Shown in pieces: positions 49,053 through 60,796 of a stretch of 64,000 nucleotides of DNA. This DNA comes from Septoria linicola. Its lineage: Eukaryota; Ascomycota; Dothideomycetes; Mycosphaerellales; Mycosphaerellaceae. Within the stretch, counting starts at the first letter, position 1, and every line of letters begins with the position of its first letter. Position numbers and translations under genes: made by a program. The stretch covers positions 496,001-560,000 of the forward strand of contig CP099430.1 of assembly GCA_024114885.1 (NCBI GenBank), in the 5' to 3' direction. Below the pieces are notes generated by a model. That model was not told the origin of the DNA. It saw nothing but the letters and a program-made list of their open reading frames with translations, and did no database searches.

Positions 49053-52000
49053 ATATCGTCTTAAGCTACTAATACGCCTATTTAAAGACGTTCTCTTTCT
49101 CTATCGCTTATAAAGAACAAGACTTCCTCCTTCTAGCGTTCTTTAACGCCTAAACGCTTATTAAGACTAGCGCTTTCGCCTACTACTTCGCCTATTCGAA
49201 GTTCTATATAAGAACTACCTAGATAAGAGTTTTAGAAGAAAAGATAGAAAATAGCTTCTTTAGACTCTATATAAGATATAGCGCTCGCTTATACTAATCG
49301 CGAAGGCTCTCTCGTTAGTTTCTAGCCTTTAAGTAGACCTCTTACTAGTATAACGAACCTTAATAACGCTACTAACGCTATTCTATTACTAGAAACACTA
49401 GAAGAATAAGAGGAAAGCTTCGACTTAGTACTTAAGTAAGTCGAGAAAGTAAGCGACGTAATAAAGGTCGGCGTATTTAACTTCTTCGAACGCCTCTTAA
49501 CTAAGATTTTACTATAGTACCTTAACGCGTAGAGTATAAAGCGCGATAATATAAAGAAAATACGCTAAGAAGGCCGAGACTTAGTAAAAGAGAGAAACTT
49601 AATTTAGTAGTAGCTCTATATAGAGCTTAGGTACGAGTAGAATTTCCTCTTTCTCTAATAAGTCTTATATAATAAAGAGATACTTAGGAACCTTCGTTAA
49701 TAGTTAAATAAGTATAACTATATAAAGGCGTCTTTAAAGAGAGTAAGCCTAAAGACTAGGCTTTCTTAGTATAGTAAAAGTAAGATCGTTTCTATTAGTA
49801 AGTAGCGAATATATTCTCTCGTAGCTAGTATTTTTAGTTATAGAGAAGTAAGAAGACTTCTAGTTTATAAGGCCTAGGCTTTATTAATACGAACTTAGAT
49901 AGGAGACGCTACTAGTATAAGTTTAAGAAGGAGCTCTTATAGGTCGACGTATTTAGCTATAAGATACGTAAAATACGCCTAGAGACGAGCTATAAGCTTA
50001 ATCTATATAGATTTACTATTTAACTTACTAAGGAAGAGCGTAAAAGAGAGATCTTTGAAGAACTAACCTATATATTTCTAGTAGTAGAGAAATAGCTCTT
50101 AATATCCTATAGCCTATTACCTTCTTCTAGAAATCTAAGATCTAATAGACGTCTCTCTTCCTCTACGCCTAAGGCTCTATCCTTATCTAGTTCTACTCTT
50201 AAACCTAGTTAAGAAGAAGAAGGAGGTAGCTTACTTACGACTCTAGAGCCTCGTCTTAGAGATTCTATATCGCCTAGTACTATATAGAGGCTAAAAGCTT
50301 AGTTAGAGAAGTTAACGCTAAGCTCTATAAAGAAGTCTACGCCTAAACCTATATCGATATAGGCTCTTTATAAAAGTAGAAGAATTACTAGACTTTATAC
50401 TAGAGAACCTATTATTATATCGATCGAGACTTCTTCTATTCTAGGCTCTTTAGGTAAAGACGATCCTATATAAGGCTAAGAGTCGCCTATAATAGAGCCG
50501 CTACTAGGTCCGTAGCGCCTAACGCTAGTCGTTAAAGAAGATAATAGTAGAATTAAGCTAGAGAGCGACTTATAGCTTAATCTATATTACTAGGCTTATA
50601 CGAAAGATAGTATTATATCCGAGGTCTACTATTATATAATCGTTAGTAGTATCCTTAAAAAGGTCGATAATATCTAGAAGAAGAAGAAGGTAGCTAAGAG
50701 CTACGCTTTAATTAATATTCCTCTATACCTTAGCTAGCCTCTTTATAAAGAATATATAACTAAGATAGGTAATACTATAGGTTTAAAGCTACTAAGGATA
50801 GCTAAAGTAATATATACTCTCTATTAGCGTATTACTTAGATAGGTAATATAGCTAATCTCTAAGCTCTTATTACCTAGAATATTTAAAATCAGACTTAGT
50901 TTAAGCTAGAAGCGAATACTTTCTTCTCTAAGCTAGTAGGATATACTCGTTATAGTAAGAAGGATACTAATACTTAGGAACTAGAGGACGATATTAACGC
51001 TCTAATATACGAGATAGGTAGAAGCTATCTTAGACCCTTTTAGTTTATAGTAACTAATATAGACTTGAAGGTTACTTCTAATATCTATTAGAAGGCTTAG
51101 GAGCTCTTAGATAGCGATAGTAATAAGGATTCCTAGACTAGTTATAGCTTTCTCTTTTATTCTCTCTCTACTAGAGGCCTATTTTAGATTCTAGACTTCT
51201 TACTTAGAGCTATATAGTAGGAATTCGTACTATACTAATAGTATAGTATAGCTATTAGTTAGTATAGTTAGTCTTATAGTATATAGTATTCGCTATCTTA
51301 ATAGCTTCTCTACTAGTATCCTTTACTATAGCTATATTAGCTAGTTACTACCTCGTATACGACTATCGAATATATAACCTACTTATCTACTACTCTTTAT
51401 ATCTTCGATAATAAGGCTAGCTCTAACTTCTCTAACGGCTTCTAGTATATCGCTTTAAACAAGAATATACTACTTAAAGAAAAGAGCCTTACGACTTTTA
51501 CTAACCTCTAATACGATTAGCGACAGATTCTTTAACTATAAGGAAGCGAAGTTACTAGCGAGGCGTATTATCTCTAATAAGTAAAGCTATAGTATAGGCT
51601 TTATTAAGACTATAGCTCTAGTAATTACCGACGATATAAAAGCTAACCTTAAGCTTAGTTAGAAGAATCCTTATACTAATATAGGCTCGCTAGTTATCTC
51701 GTACTCCTATATCCCTTAGTAGTATACTCGTACGAACGAAGAGTATTATATAATTCTAATAGTACTTCTAGCCTATTTTAAGAGTCACGCGTTAGATAAG
51801 CTACCTAATAGTAATTATATTAACGTTTCTATAGTCTATAGCGTATACCTCTATCGTAAGCGAATACTCTTTATAGCTTTAGGTACTATCTATCCTATAC
51901 GAGTATTAAAACCTTTCGCTACTAAGGTACTACTAAGCGGCCTAGGCTCGATTTCTAATATCTTAGTAGGCCGAGTTCTATAGACGGATTAGGTAGTAAG

Positions 52001-52265
52001 TATAGAATTAAAGAAGATCTTCGGTATAAGTAAGAAGGAGTTTAAGGTCTATATAGCTAAGTAGTAGGCTATAGCTAAAGCTTAATTTACTACCTCTTCT
52101 ATAAAGGTTATAGCTATCGAGAAGTATATATTTAGTAAAGCTAGCTTTATAAGTATAGGTAGTAACTTAGAGATATTAGTATCGAAGAAGAGAGAGGCCG
52201 TTCCTAAGGAGATCTCTATAGATATAGTAGAAGAGTAGCGACTAGCGAACGATAACTAGATCTAA
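49053..52265 (+). pseudogene. Gypsy-A3 ORF3 (unrecognised protein)
   Basis: This is a collinear copy of the A1 ORF3 with start ATA (49,053) and end TAA (52,263-52,265). Unlike A1 it has indels: about 6 extra bases near 49,735 and a loss of about 47 bases near 51,490, so the frame is broken. The Ser/Pro-rich middle and the conserved C-terminal third can still be followed. Its presence here supports ORF3 as a standard part of the family. Confidence 0.75.
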
Positions 52266-52280
52266 GAAGGTATTTTTAGT

Positions 52281-52304
52281 AGTTATTATTAATAAAGATA
52301 ACTA
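52281..52304. repeat. palindrome P4 in Gypsy-A3
   Basis: This is an eroded counterpart of 19,774-19,798, with arms AGTTAT and ATAACT. Confidence 0.5.
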
Positions 52305-52426
52305 TTTAATAGGCCTCTAATTAAAAGTTTAATAGATTTTAATAGTGAAACTAGTTAGTTTCAAGCGATTCTAAGTAGACTCTATAGATAGTTAGGTGCC
52401 TAGTTAGATACTAAGAAAAGGAGGAT

Positions 52427-52702
52427 TAGTAAGGTAAAGGCCTACCTATATACTATACTTAGTAGCTTTAGTATAAAAGCTAGGTAGTAGTTCGTTTCTA
52501 AGATAGTAATATTTACTCTACTTAATTAGTTTAATGTCCTACGGTCCTAATATAAACTCTTAAGCCTAGAGCTATTAGTTTAAGCTCGTTACTACTATCT
52601 AACTAACGTATTATAAGACTATTACTATCTAAATAGATCTTGTTCTATAATAGCTGCTCTTATACCTACCTAGGAGATTAGTATTAGAGTAGTTATTATC
52701 TA
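52427..52702 (+). repeat. Gypsy-A3 3' LTR
   Basis: This 276-bp LTR starts TAGTAAGG directly after the purine tract and ends TTATTATCTA. It is the only LTR of this copy. Confidence 0.9.
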
Positions 52703-52734
52703 ATACTAGCTAGGTATAAGAGCGGTACGTAGAA

Positions 52735-54250
52735 TACTATCTAAAGTAGGTATAGCGCTAATAAGAAGGAATACCTAGAAGTTAAGAAAGTACTTACTAA
52801 GTTAAAACCTTAGCTATTTAGAGTATACTTTATTCTTAAAGTAGATACTAATACGCTCGTTTACTAGCTTAATAAAGGAGCTACTAACTTGACTAATACT
52901 ATAGTTACGTAGTAGATTACGTAGATCTAGCTCTTTACGTTTAAAGTTAAGTATATTCTAGGTAGGAGGTATACTAGCCTCGATACGCTATCTAGAAGGC
53001 TAGCTAGCTTAGAAGATAATACTATAGAAGACGAGGATAAAGAAGCTCTTATAGATAAGGCCTTCTTCTAGGTATATACGTCTAGGATTTCTATCTAGCC
53101 TTAGAGGCCTAATAGAGATAATATCGATTCTATCTTCTAGAAGGATATTAATAGCGAACTAGGCGCGTAGAAGTACTAGGCTAAGGCTATTACTTTTATC
53201 TTACTTTATAAGAGACGCTCGAATTATATATCTAAATTAGAATACTATCGCTTTAGTAAGATATCTAAGAAATTCCTAGTTATTAATAAGAAGCTATACT
53301 AGTAGCTCTATAGATAGGCTTCTTAATAGAAGGTTATTAAAGATAGTACGATATAGAAGTTAATCGTTAAGGAGATCTATAAGTCTAGTAGCTATAGGAA
53401 CGCCGATTCTATATACTATATACTTAGATCGAAGTACTAGTAGGATAGTATATATATATAATATATAGTATATTTCTACTAGTACGAGGACTATAATCTA
53501 AGGAATAGTATACCTCGACCCGGTCCTATAGTAGAGGTATAGATCTAAACTATAGAGGAACGCTAGTATATAGATAGCGTCTATATCGATAAGCGAGGAT
53601 CCTTAATTATTACTAGAGAAGAGGTATTACGATAGCTAGAAGCTAAGATCTACTATTATACTACCTAGGGTAATAGTACTACTAAGAAGATATCTATACT
53701 ATAGGTAGAGCGTACTACTTATAATAGTAGTACTAGCGAGACTCTTACTAAACTAATAATTAGTAGAGAGGTAGTACTACCTATCGAGTTAGAATACTAT
53801 ATCTTTAGAGTTAAGGGTTAGGGATTAGTTCGTACGTATAAGGAACTAATTACTCTTTAAGCTAAAGTACTTAAGGCTATATAGGATATAGAGAGTAATA
53901 TCTTAGAGTAATAAACGCGTATCTAAGAGGAAGCTAAGGACTACTACGATAATTCTAGATATATAGATTATACTAAGTTTACTAAAGAATAGTTAATTAT
54001 AATCTACTAAGACGATCTTAAGATATCTCGATTAGATAAGCTTACCTTCTATTAGTAAGAGCCGTATAGAGTCTTAGGGTATAAGGAAGGTACTACTTCC
54101 TATATCTTAGAGGACCTTAATAGTATAGTATTACCTACGTCGTATAATAAGGAATCTTTAAAGAGTATACCTAGGTATTAAGCCTCTAGTATACTAGATA
54201 GTAGCGAGGACGATAGTATAGACGAGTAACTAGCCTAGTCGGACTACGAT
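52735..54250 (+). pseudogene. Gypsy-D RNase H and integrase remains
   Basis: This is a third gypsy lineage, 5'-truncated at the A3 LTR. RNase H lies at about 52,740-53,010 (FILKVDTNTLVYQLNKGATN, then LGRRYTSLDTLSRR). The H2C2 zinc-binding region lies at about 53,270-53,480 (SSYRNADSIYYILRSKY), with His and Cys codons mostly reading Tyr. Between about 53,640 and 53,710 the sequence passes straight to integrase C-terminal motifs (REVVLPIELEYYIF, then KLTFYQQEPYRV). The catalytic D-D-E core therefore looks deleted. The frame ends near 54,230, followed by a purine-rich run at 54,272-54,302 that may be the polypurine tract. Confidence 0.78.
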
Positions 54251-54560
54251 ATCTAGATACTACTTAACCGTTCTAAGGAAGAGAAGAAAGGATAAGAGAG
54301 AGAAGAGTTATATATAACTCTTATACCGCTTCTAGTCGCCGCTTCTAGTCTTAGAGATATATAGTTTCTTTTATCGATTTCCTTTATTTTACTTATAATA
54401 CGCGCCTTCCTCGTAAGCTGTTTTACTTTACTTTCTACTTTACTTTATAAAGTATTTACTAGTTTACTTTACTAGTTTACTTTATATTTACCTACTCTAT
54501 ACTACTTACTATTATTACTTACTATTATTACCTATTTACCCTAGTCGCGATTTACTTTCT
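54251..54560. other. no gene; purine run and TTACT-type simple repeats
   Basis: This stretch has a purine-rich run (54,272-54,302), then short repeats of TTTACTTTACT and ACTTACTATTATT (54,420-54,540). It is probably the 3' end or LTR of Gypsy-D; no second LTR was found. Confidence 0.45.
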
Positions 54561-57478
54561 ATTAACTCTACTACTCTCTAGAACCTTTATTTACTCTATA
54601 GGACTAGATACTTAAGTAACTAGCCGCTCTCTATCTCCTTCTTAATCGTAACTTCCTACTACTACCTATTAGTAGTTATTAGTACTACTAATAACCTCCT
54701 CCTACTTCTACTACCTCGAGTCGCTTTACTAAGCGTAATCGCGCTAGTACCTATACTATATCGGTACTAGGTAACGTTAACCTAAATAGCCTAAATAGCC
54801 TCTCTATTTAAGCTAGAAATATTATCTAGAATACTATACGAACTAAGGATATTATTACTAGTATAGCTATAATTAAAGATAACGTAGAGAGGTATACTAT
54901 AGCGATAGAGATTATTAATTACTACGACTAGATCTTCTCTAGGTTATATAATATAGTACGTCTACGCTAGGAGAGAATTAAGAAGATTAATAAAAAGTCT
55001 TTAGATAAGAAGTTAAAATAGGTAAACCTAAGTTTTAAGAACGCTATATAGTAGAGAGTAAAGGATTAGTAGGTAATCGACTATGCCTTCGCTTATATCG
55101 AGATAGAGTAGGGTATTAGATATAGAAATAGTAAGATAATTCGTCTCTATCTTAAAAATTACCTAAAGATAGTAAAGAACTTCTTAGCCTATATAGGTAG
55201 CGCTACTACGAACAAGCTCGATATAGATAGCGCTATATATCTACTCGCTAAAGCTATCCTTTAGCGCCTCCTTAACCTAGCTAATAATCGCTTAAAGGAA
55301 TACTACCTTATCGACTCGGATTTTATTAAGCTAAAGAATAAGAAAGGACGCGACAAGGTTTAGTAGATTAATACTATAGGCGATAAAGTAAAGTAGTTAA
55401 TAAGAAAGTATAATCTATAGTTTAAAGATAGGATTATCTAACCTATTAAGATATCCTCGCTAGCTATAGATAGGCTCTTAGGTAGGAATAGAGCCTCTTC
55501 TTTAGTAGTAGTATTACCTAGAGTTATAAGAGTAGCTACTAAGATCTAAGAAGACGCTAAGAAAGCTACTACTACTCTCGTAGGTCTATCTAGCTCTAGG
55601 AGCCTAACTAGAAATTAGCGCTACTTAACTATAGAAAGCGGTATATTAACTCTTATACCTATTAGAAGCTACTAAACCTCTAGTATTAACTCGCGCCTAA
55701 GTAAGGTTAGCGATCTAGGCCTATCTTCTCTACTTAGTAGTACTATATACCTCTATAACCGCTATAATATTAGATAGAACCGACTACTCTACGCTACTAT
55801 TAATACCTAAGGCTTAAAGGTATAGGTATTCGATACGCTTATTACCTTAAAGGTTAAAGAATATAGTTTAAAGGACGTTAACCTAAACAAGTATAGTCTT
55901 TACTTCTAGTATCTACGAAATACTACTAGAGAGGCGTTTAGCCTTAAGAATAGTAAGGTCGACTAACCGACGCTATTTTAGAGATTTAGACTCTACGTAT
56001 ATATCTAGGATTTAGTTAAACTCTAAGTAGAGAACCTAAATTAGTTTATAGCGACACGCTAAGCAGCCTACCCTAGCGATACTCTAAGTACCCTACGTTA
56101 CTTACTAGCTAAGAGAACGAGATATAATAACCTACCTAGATACTTTACCTATACTAAGCTAGTTAAGAATATTATAGATAAGAGTAAGCTACTAAAGCTA
56201 GTACTAGAGGTATACTTTAGAGAAGGTATAGTTATAATCGACTTATTTACTTAGTTAGAGCTAATTAAGGACCTAATTAATAAGAAGTTTACTATATACG
56301 ACTAGTATCTACGTGAGATTAGTAGTACTTATAATATAGGTTAGTATAGGAATATATTCTATAGTAGTATTTAGTAGTTAATTTACTAGGACCCTATATA
56401 CTAGATAATATATATCTACTACTAACTAGATTATACTATAAACCTAGTCTACTACCTATACTATACTAAGCATACCTACCTACTAACTAATAGTAGGTTC
56501 GATTAGTCTTATAAAGGTTTTCGATATATCGATCTTAGTATTATAGATATAGCTAGAGGCTATAGTATATCGTAAGTTTAAGGTATAGTTTCCTTTATAA
56601 ATAAGACCTATACTAATTATACTAAATTAGTTAAGAGTCTATACTACTAAGGAGTTTTTAAGGTATAGGTAGAGAGACTAGGAGATAGAGAGTTACTTAG
56701 TAGGAGCTTTATAGAGGATATTAAGGAGTAGTATATATAGAAGGAAGACGTTAACCTACTAAATCCTACCTAGAAATATACTAGAGGATAGTCTATAGTA
56801 CTAGTAAAGTAGAGAGAAGCTAGGGTATCGTCCTCTATACTACTATATAGTTCTAAGGAAAATAAGATCGATAAGTAGATAACCGTCCTACTTTAGTTTT
56901 ATAAGATAGACCTAGATACTAACTACCTCGAGATTAGAGAGGCTTCTAGTACGTACTCTTAGCTACGAGACGCTTACTACGGCCTAGTACCTAGGTATAC
57001 CTCGCTATCTAGCTACTCTAACCGCTATAGAGTAATCCTCTACTATTTCTCTACTTTAGATAAGTTACTACTAGCTATATATCTCGGTAAGGCCCTTATT
57101 AGTATATAACGTTAGGACGATTCTATAGTAGTCTCCGATACTATAGGCTATATTACCTACTCTACTAATATATTTAATACCTATTTAGCGGCCTACTATA
57201 AGGCTATACTAAGTAACTATCGTATCCTTATAGCCTATATTAAGACTATAGAGACTAAGATATTCCTAAAGACTAGCTTCTATACTAATAATATAGATTT
57301 TATAAAGCGTCTAGTAGCCGACTTCTCTATTACTACTAATATAGAAGAGCTCTTCGAGTAGGCCTCTAGTAACTAGGTACTAATTCTGTTCGGCCTCTAG
57401 AGGCCTAATAGAACGACGCGAGGACTAGTAAGGTATAGAGATATAGAAGTATAGAGAGGTAGTAGAGAAGGACGATAA
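54560..57478 (+). pseudogene. unrecognised long frame (ORF-X, about 970 codons)
   Basis: One frame can be followed from about 54,560 to TAA 57,476-57,478 with RIP-type stops only and no frameshift (the frame is the same at 54,812 and 57,422). I do not recognise it. The N-terminus has a Pro/Ser/Thr patch (QQPPPTSTTSSRFTKRNRAS). A helical, Lys-rich stretch follows (RLRQERIKKINKKSLDKKLK). Later segments include GFRYIDLSIIDIARGYSIS and RELLSRSFIEDIKEQY, and near the end FIKRLVADFSITTNIEELFE. No gag, RT, nuclease or helicase motif is visible. It lies between Gypsy-D and the Helitron gene and on the same strand as both, so it could be an accessory gene of the Helitron, a gag-like ORF or captured host sequence. 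Confidence 0.6.
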
Positions 57479-58265
57479 CTTGTTTCTATAATACTTTATA
57501 TTATTGTTTTTAATATCTCTAGCGAGACTTCTATAGAGAGAAGGATATAACGTAGTAGGCGTCCTTATACCTAGTAGGCGAGCCTATAGTAGCTACTACC
57601 GCTATAGTATATAAGAGCGATTTTCGAGCTTACTATAGAGGCTATCTATCTATCGATTATTATCCTTTAGGTTACTACTACTTAGGTTAGAGATAACTAC
57701 TTAGGTTACTACTTAGGGATTATTTAATATAGTATATTATTTAAGAATAGTATTCTATACTCTACTTATCCTCTACTAGCGTCGCTACTACGCAATTTTA
57801 ATAGGCCTACGGCCTATATAGCCTACTATAGCTACTAACGTATATCTCCGCGACCGCTACGTAGTAGGCGCGCTACTAATCTACCTACTATACCTACTAC
57901 TAACTACTACGTAGGGCTATCGCTCGACTCTAGCTCTACGACCTACGTATAGACTTATATACTACTACCTCTAGGTTAGTTATAGGTTTATATACTATAC
58001 TATATAGACTTAGCTAAACTATCTTCTAATTAACTACCTAGGCTTTCGAGATATTACTATCGATAAAGTACTTCTTACCTAGCTTCTATAGAACGATTTA
58101 GTTCTCGAAGAGATCTAGATAGTACTATACTAAAATACTAGCGCTATAGTCGCTCTAAATAAGTAATAAGAAGAGAAAGTAGGTAATAAAAGTAATATCG
58201 ATATAAGTATAGTACCTTATATACGTCCTAAGCGTATAGAAGCTATAGACTTTCGATAAGGTACT
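57479..58265. other. no gene identified upstream of the Helitron gene
   Basis: About 0.8 kb with no convincing frame. It includes a short direct repeat of ACTTAGGTTACTACTTAGG type at 57,668-57,720. The Helitron 5' end and promoter, if preserved, should be here, but I cannot define a 5'-TC terminus. Confidence 0.4.
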
Positions 58266-58326
58266 CTTTTCTATTATAAAGTAGTAAGCCTACTTTATAA
58301 ATAAAATACTAACCTTGAACTCTAGT
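58266..58326 (+). repeat. hairpin H1, intron-like
   Basis: It has perfect 11-base arms, TTATAAAGTAG and CTACTTTATAA, around TAAGC. It is preceded by GTACTC and followed by ACTAACC and CTCTAG, the layout of a short fungal intron. It belongs to the same hairpin family as those at 59,155-62,807. Confidence 0.5.
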
Positions 58327-59154
58327 ACTTAATCCTAATCCTAACGCGTTCGTTTCTACGATCGATTAGCTACGTCTTAATATACTCTACTATTTATAGT
58401 AAGGCTAGTACTAGAAGATCTTCTCTCTCGCGTTCCCTACTCTATTCCTCTATAGTCTCGTAGACTATAACCTTCTAAGGCGTAATAGCGTTAAGTTTCT
58501 TATATAGATCTAGTATCTAATACAATATTACGATAGTAGATTCGGTTACTATAAGCGCTTCTACTATACTATATTTAATCTATAGATACGTAACTTAAGT
58601 AGTAGCCGAGTACGATAGGTACTTAACTATAATAATAATAGTAGGTCTACTACTCTTAGTATTAACGAACTTAGATAAGTATTATAAGACGATCCGTTAT
58701 AGGCCTAGGCTCTAATTAATCGCGTTATTAGATATACGTCTAATATAAAAAGAGTCTAACTATACTAGTATCGCTACTACTATAAGCTTCTTAGTATAGT
58801 CTACGCTTTTAGTAAGCCTATATTATTCTTTATATTTAGCGCTATAGATATATAATAAGATAGCCTTTAGCGATATATACTAAACTACTAGTAGTAGTAA
58901 TATAGTACCGATAAGGAGCGCTACTAGATTAACTATAAGAACCTATATAGCTATCTATATATCGCTATATAGTACTTCTATAAGCGATTTACTTCTTTCT
59001 TCTATACTATACTAGTACCTAAGTTCGGTATTAAAGACTTCTAGTTCTATTACGAGTTTTAAGGCCGTAATAGTATCTATATCTATAGCTTCGTATAGTA
59101 TAATTAAGATACTATCCTCGAGGTATATAGTAATCTTATAAATAAAGAGGCTTA

Positions 59155-59218
59155 GTATATTTCTATTATAAATAGAGCTCTACGCTTTATAACCGAAATC
59201 TACTAAGCTACTAAATAG
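59155..59218 (+). other. probable intron with hairpin (H2)
   Basis: This has donor GTATATTTC, an internal hairpin TTATAAA...TTTATAA, branch-like CTACTAA and acceptor AATAG; 64 bases. Removing it joins the codons of ...INKEA and the next exon (NIFLDLQSKYIF) in frame, and the downstream frame then reaches YVAKY. Confidence 0.7.
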
Positions 59219-59727
59219 TAATATATTTCTAGACCTTTAGAGTAAGTATATCTTTATAGTTAATCTAGAAGCCGACTATTAACGCGCTAGGTAGCGTACG
59301 CGTAGAACCTATAATATATAGATAGATAAGCTTCGTAATACCCTTAGTAACCTCTCTAATATAGTTAATCGTATTTAATAGTATATCTATATAGACTCCT
59401 ATTATTAAGCTTATAAGAAGGAAGCTTCTCTAGATATACCTAAGTCCTATCGATTCTATTTCCTTTATAGTACTAGTCCTATACGTATAGATAAGAGTCG
59501 TAACCTAAACTACTTTAGTTTCTATACTATTTCTAACGATAGTATAATAAACCTATATAATCCTACTATCGCCTTTACTTAGTACGTAAATACTAATATC
59601 TCTCTCTATACTATAGTCTACGCTATACTAAACTACGTCGCTAAGTATACTACTAAGGACGAGCTAAGTACTAGATTATATTAAGAGATCGCTATTTAGT
59701 TAGCTCTATACTTAACTAAGGGTAATA

Positions 59728-59790
59728 TAAGTCTACTATTTCTATTACTAATATAGAAGCCTATATTATAACTAAAATCGCTAACCTCTA
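59728..59790 (+). other. intron-like hairpin (H3)
   Basis: TTTCTATTACT begins the element; arms AATATAG and CTATATT enclose AAGC; CGCTAACC and CTCTAG follow, with a good branch site. A donor such as GTCTAC or GTAATA lies just before it. I could not make the splice exactly in frame, so a nearby indel or another splice pair is likely. Confidence 0.5.
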
Positions 59791-60093
59791 GTAGCCTACT
59801 CTATTATTCGCTACTAAGTTAATAAACTATATAATCGTAGAACGAGATTAGTCTATATAGGAAGTTTCTTATATTCTATTTAGTATTCCTCTCTACTAAA
59901 GTAGCTAGGAGGATATTAGTTTCGACTAATATCTAGAAAGAGAGATTAGAACTATCTTTTAATTAGATAAAGATAGTAATAAAACTATAAGATCCGTTCT
60001 AGAAAAGTATATATCTCGCCTATTAGAGTTTACTAATACGCTACTATTTAAGTTCCTAATACTCTTTAAATACTTACCTTAAAAGGTTATATA

Positions 60094-60149
60094 GTATATA
60101 TTTCTATTATAATACGTAGGCTACTATCTATAATAGAAATCGCTAATAG
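60094..60149 (+). other. probable intron with hairpin (H4)
   Basis: It has donor GTATAT and perfect 12-base arms, ATTTCTATTATA (60,100-60,111) and TATAATAGAAAT (60,129-60,140). CGCTAATAG follows; using that AG keeps the frame into PKTLYKTIYYIVSTL. A second AG at 60,155 would not keep the frame with this donor. Confidence 0.6.
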
Positions 60150-60735
60150 CTTATAGCCTAAGACCTTATATAAAACTATATATTATATCGTATCTACCTT
60201 ACTATAAGGTAGATCTTTAGAGTAAGGACTACGAGAGATTCTACTATATAAAGATCGTTCTCTATTATCTCTTTCGTTAGTATATAACGTTACTATATAG
60301 GTATTATACGATATAGGCTTCTACCTATACTAAGTATATAATAAACTATAAGAATCGCTATAACTTTAAATATATAGACGTCTATATACCTACTACTTAA
60401 GTAGATAACTTCGACGAGTTCAGCTTTCCTTTATAGTAAAAGAAAGATATATTTAAAGACGTAATAGTATAGTTAGCTATAGAGACTATATATCGTAACC
60501 TAGTACTACGATTCGAGGATCCTAATAACCTTAGTAAGTAGATAGAGGACTAGTAATATAACTAGATATTCTATATAGACAAATATAATAAGCGTATATA
60601 AGGCTTAAATATCTACGACGAACACGAATAGTAGAAGTACGCTAAGCGATAATATCTCTAAGTATCGCGTATACGCTAGTACTCGTAGAGGGTTATTAAT
60701 CTTTTAGTAGAAGAGTAGCGTATAATCTACTAGTA

Positions 60736-60796
60736 GTAAGTATTTCTATTATACTATAACTACTATACTTTATAATAGAAACTACTAATAGCCTAG
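60736..60796 (+). other. probable intron with hairpin (H5)
   Basis: It has donor GTAAGT, perfect 11-base arms TTTCTATTATA and TATAATAGAAA, branch-like ACTAAT and acceptor CCTAG; 61 bases. Splicing joins ...RIIYQ to VINYFRDTKAS in frame and leads into Walker A. This is the clearest intron of the set. Confidence 0.78.

Larger units (their letters stand above)
40535..52702 (+). mobile_element. Gypsy-A3, 5'-truncated copy
   Basis: This copy is collinear with Gypsy-A1 from base 1,825 onward (offset 38,710 at the start). It has ORF1, ORF2, spacer, ORF3, purine tract and 3' LTR. The 5' LTR and leader are missing: the copy begins exactly at the right arm of palindrome P1 (GATAACTA). The RT site is uninterrupted at about 44,630-44,650. 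RIP damage is heavier than in A1. Confidence 0.93.

Noticed and set aside
57668..57720. TTAGGT/TTAGGG-like repeats suggesting telomeric sequence
   Set aside because: Only three or four imperfect copies, none in tandem at 6-bp spacing; more likely a chance direct repeat in AT-rich DNA.
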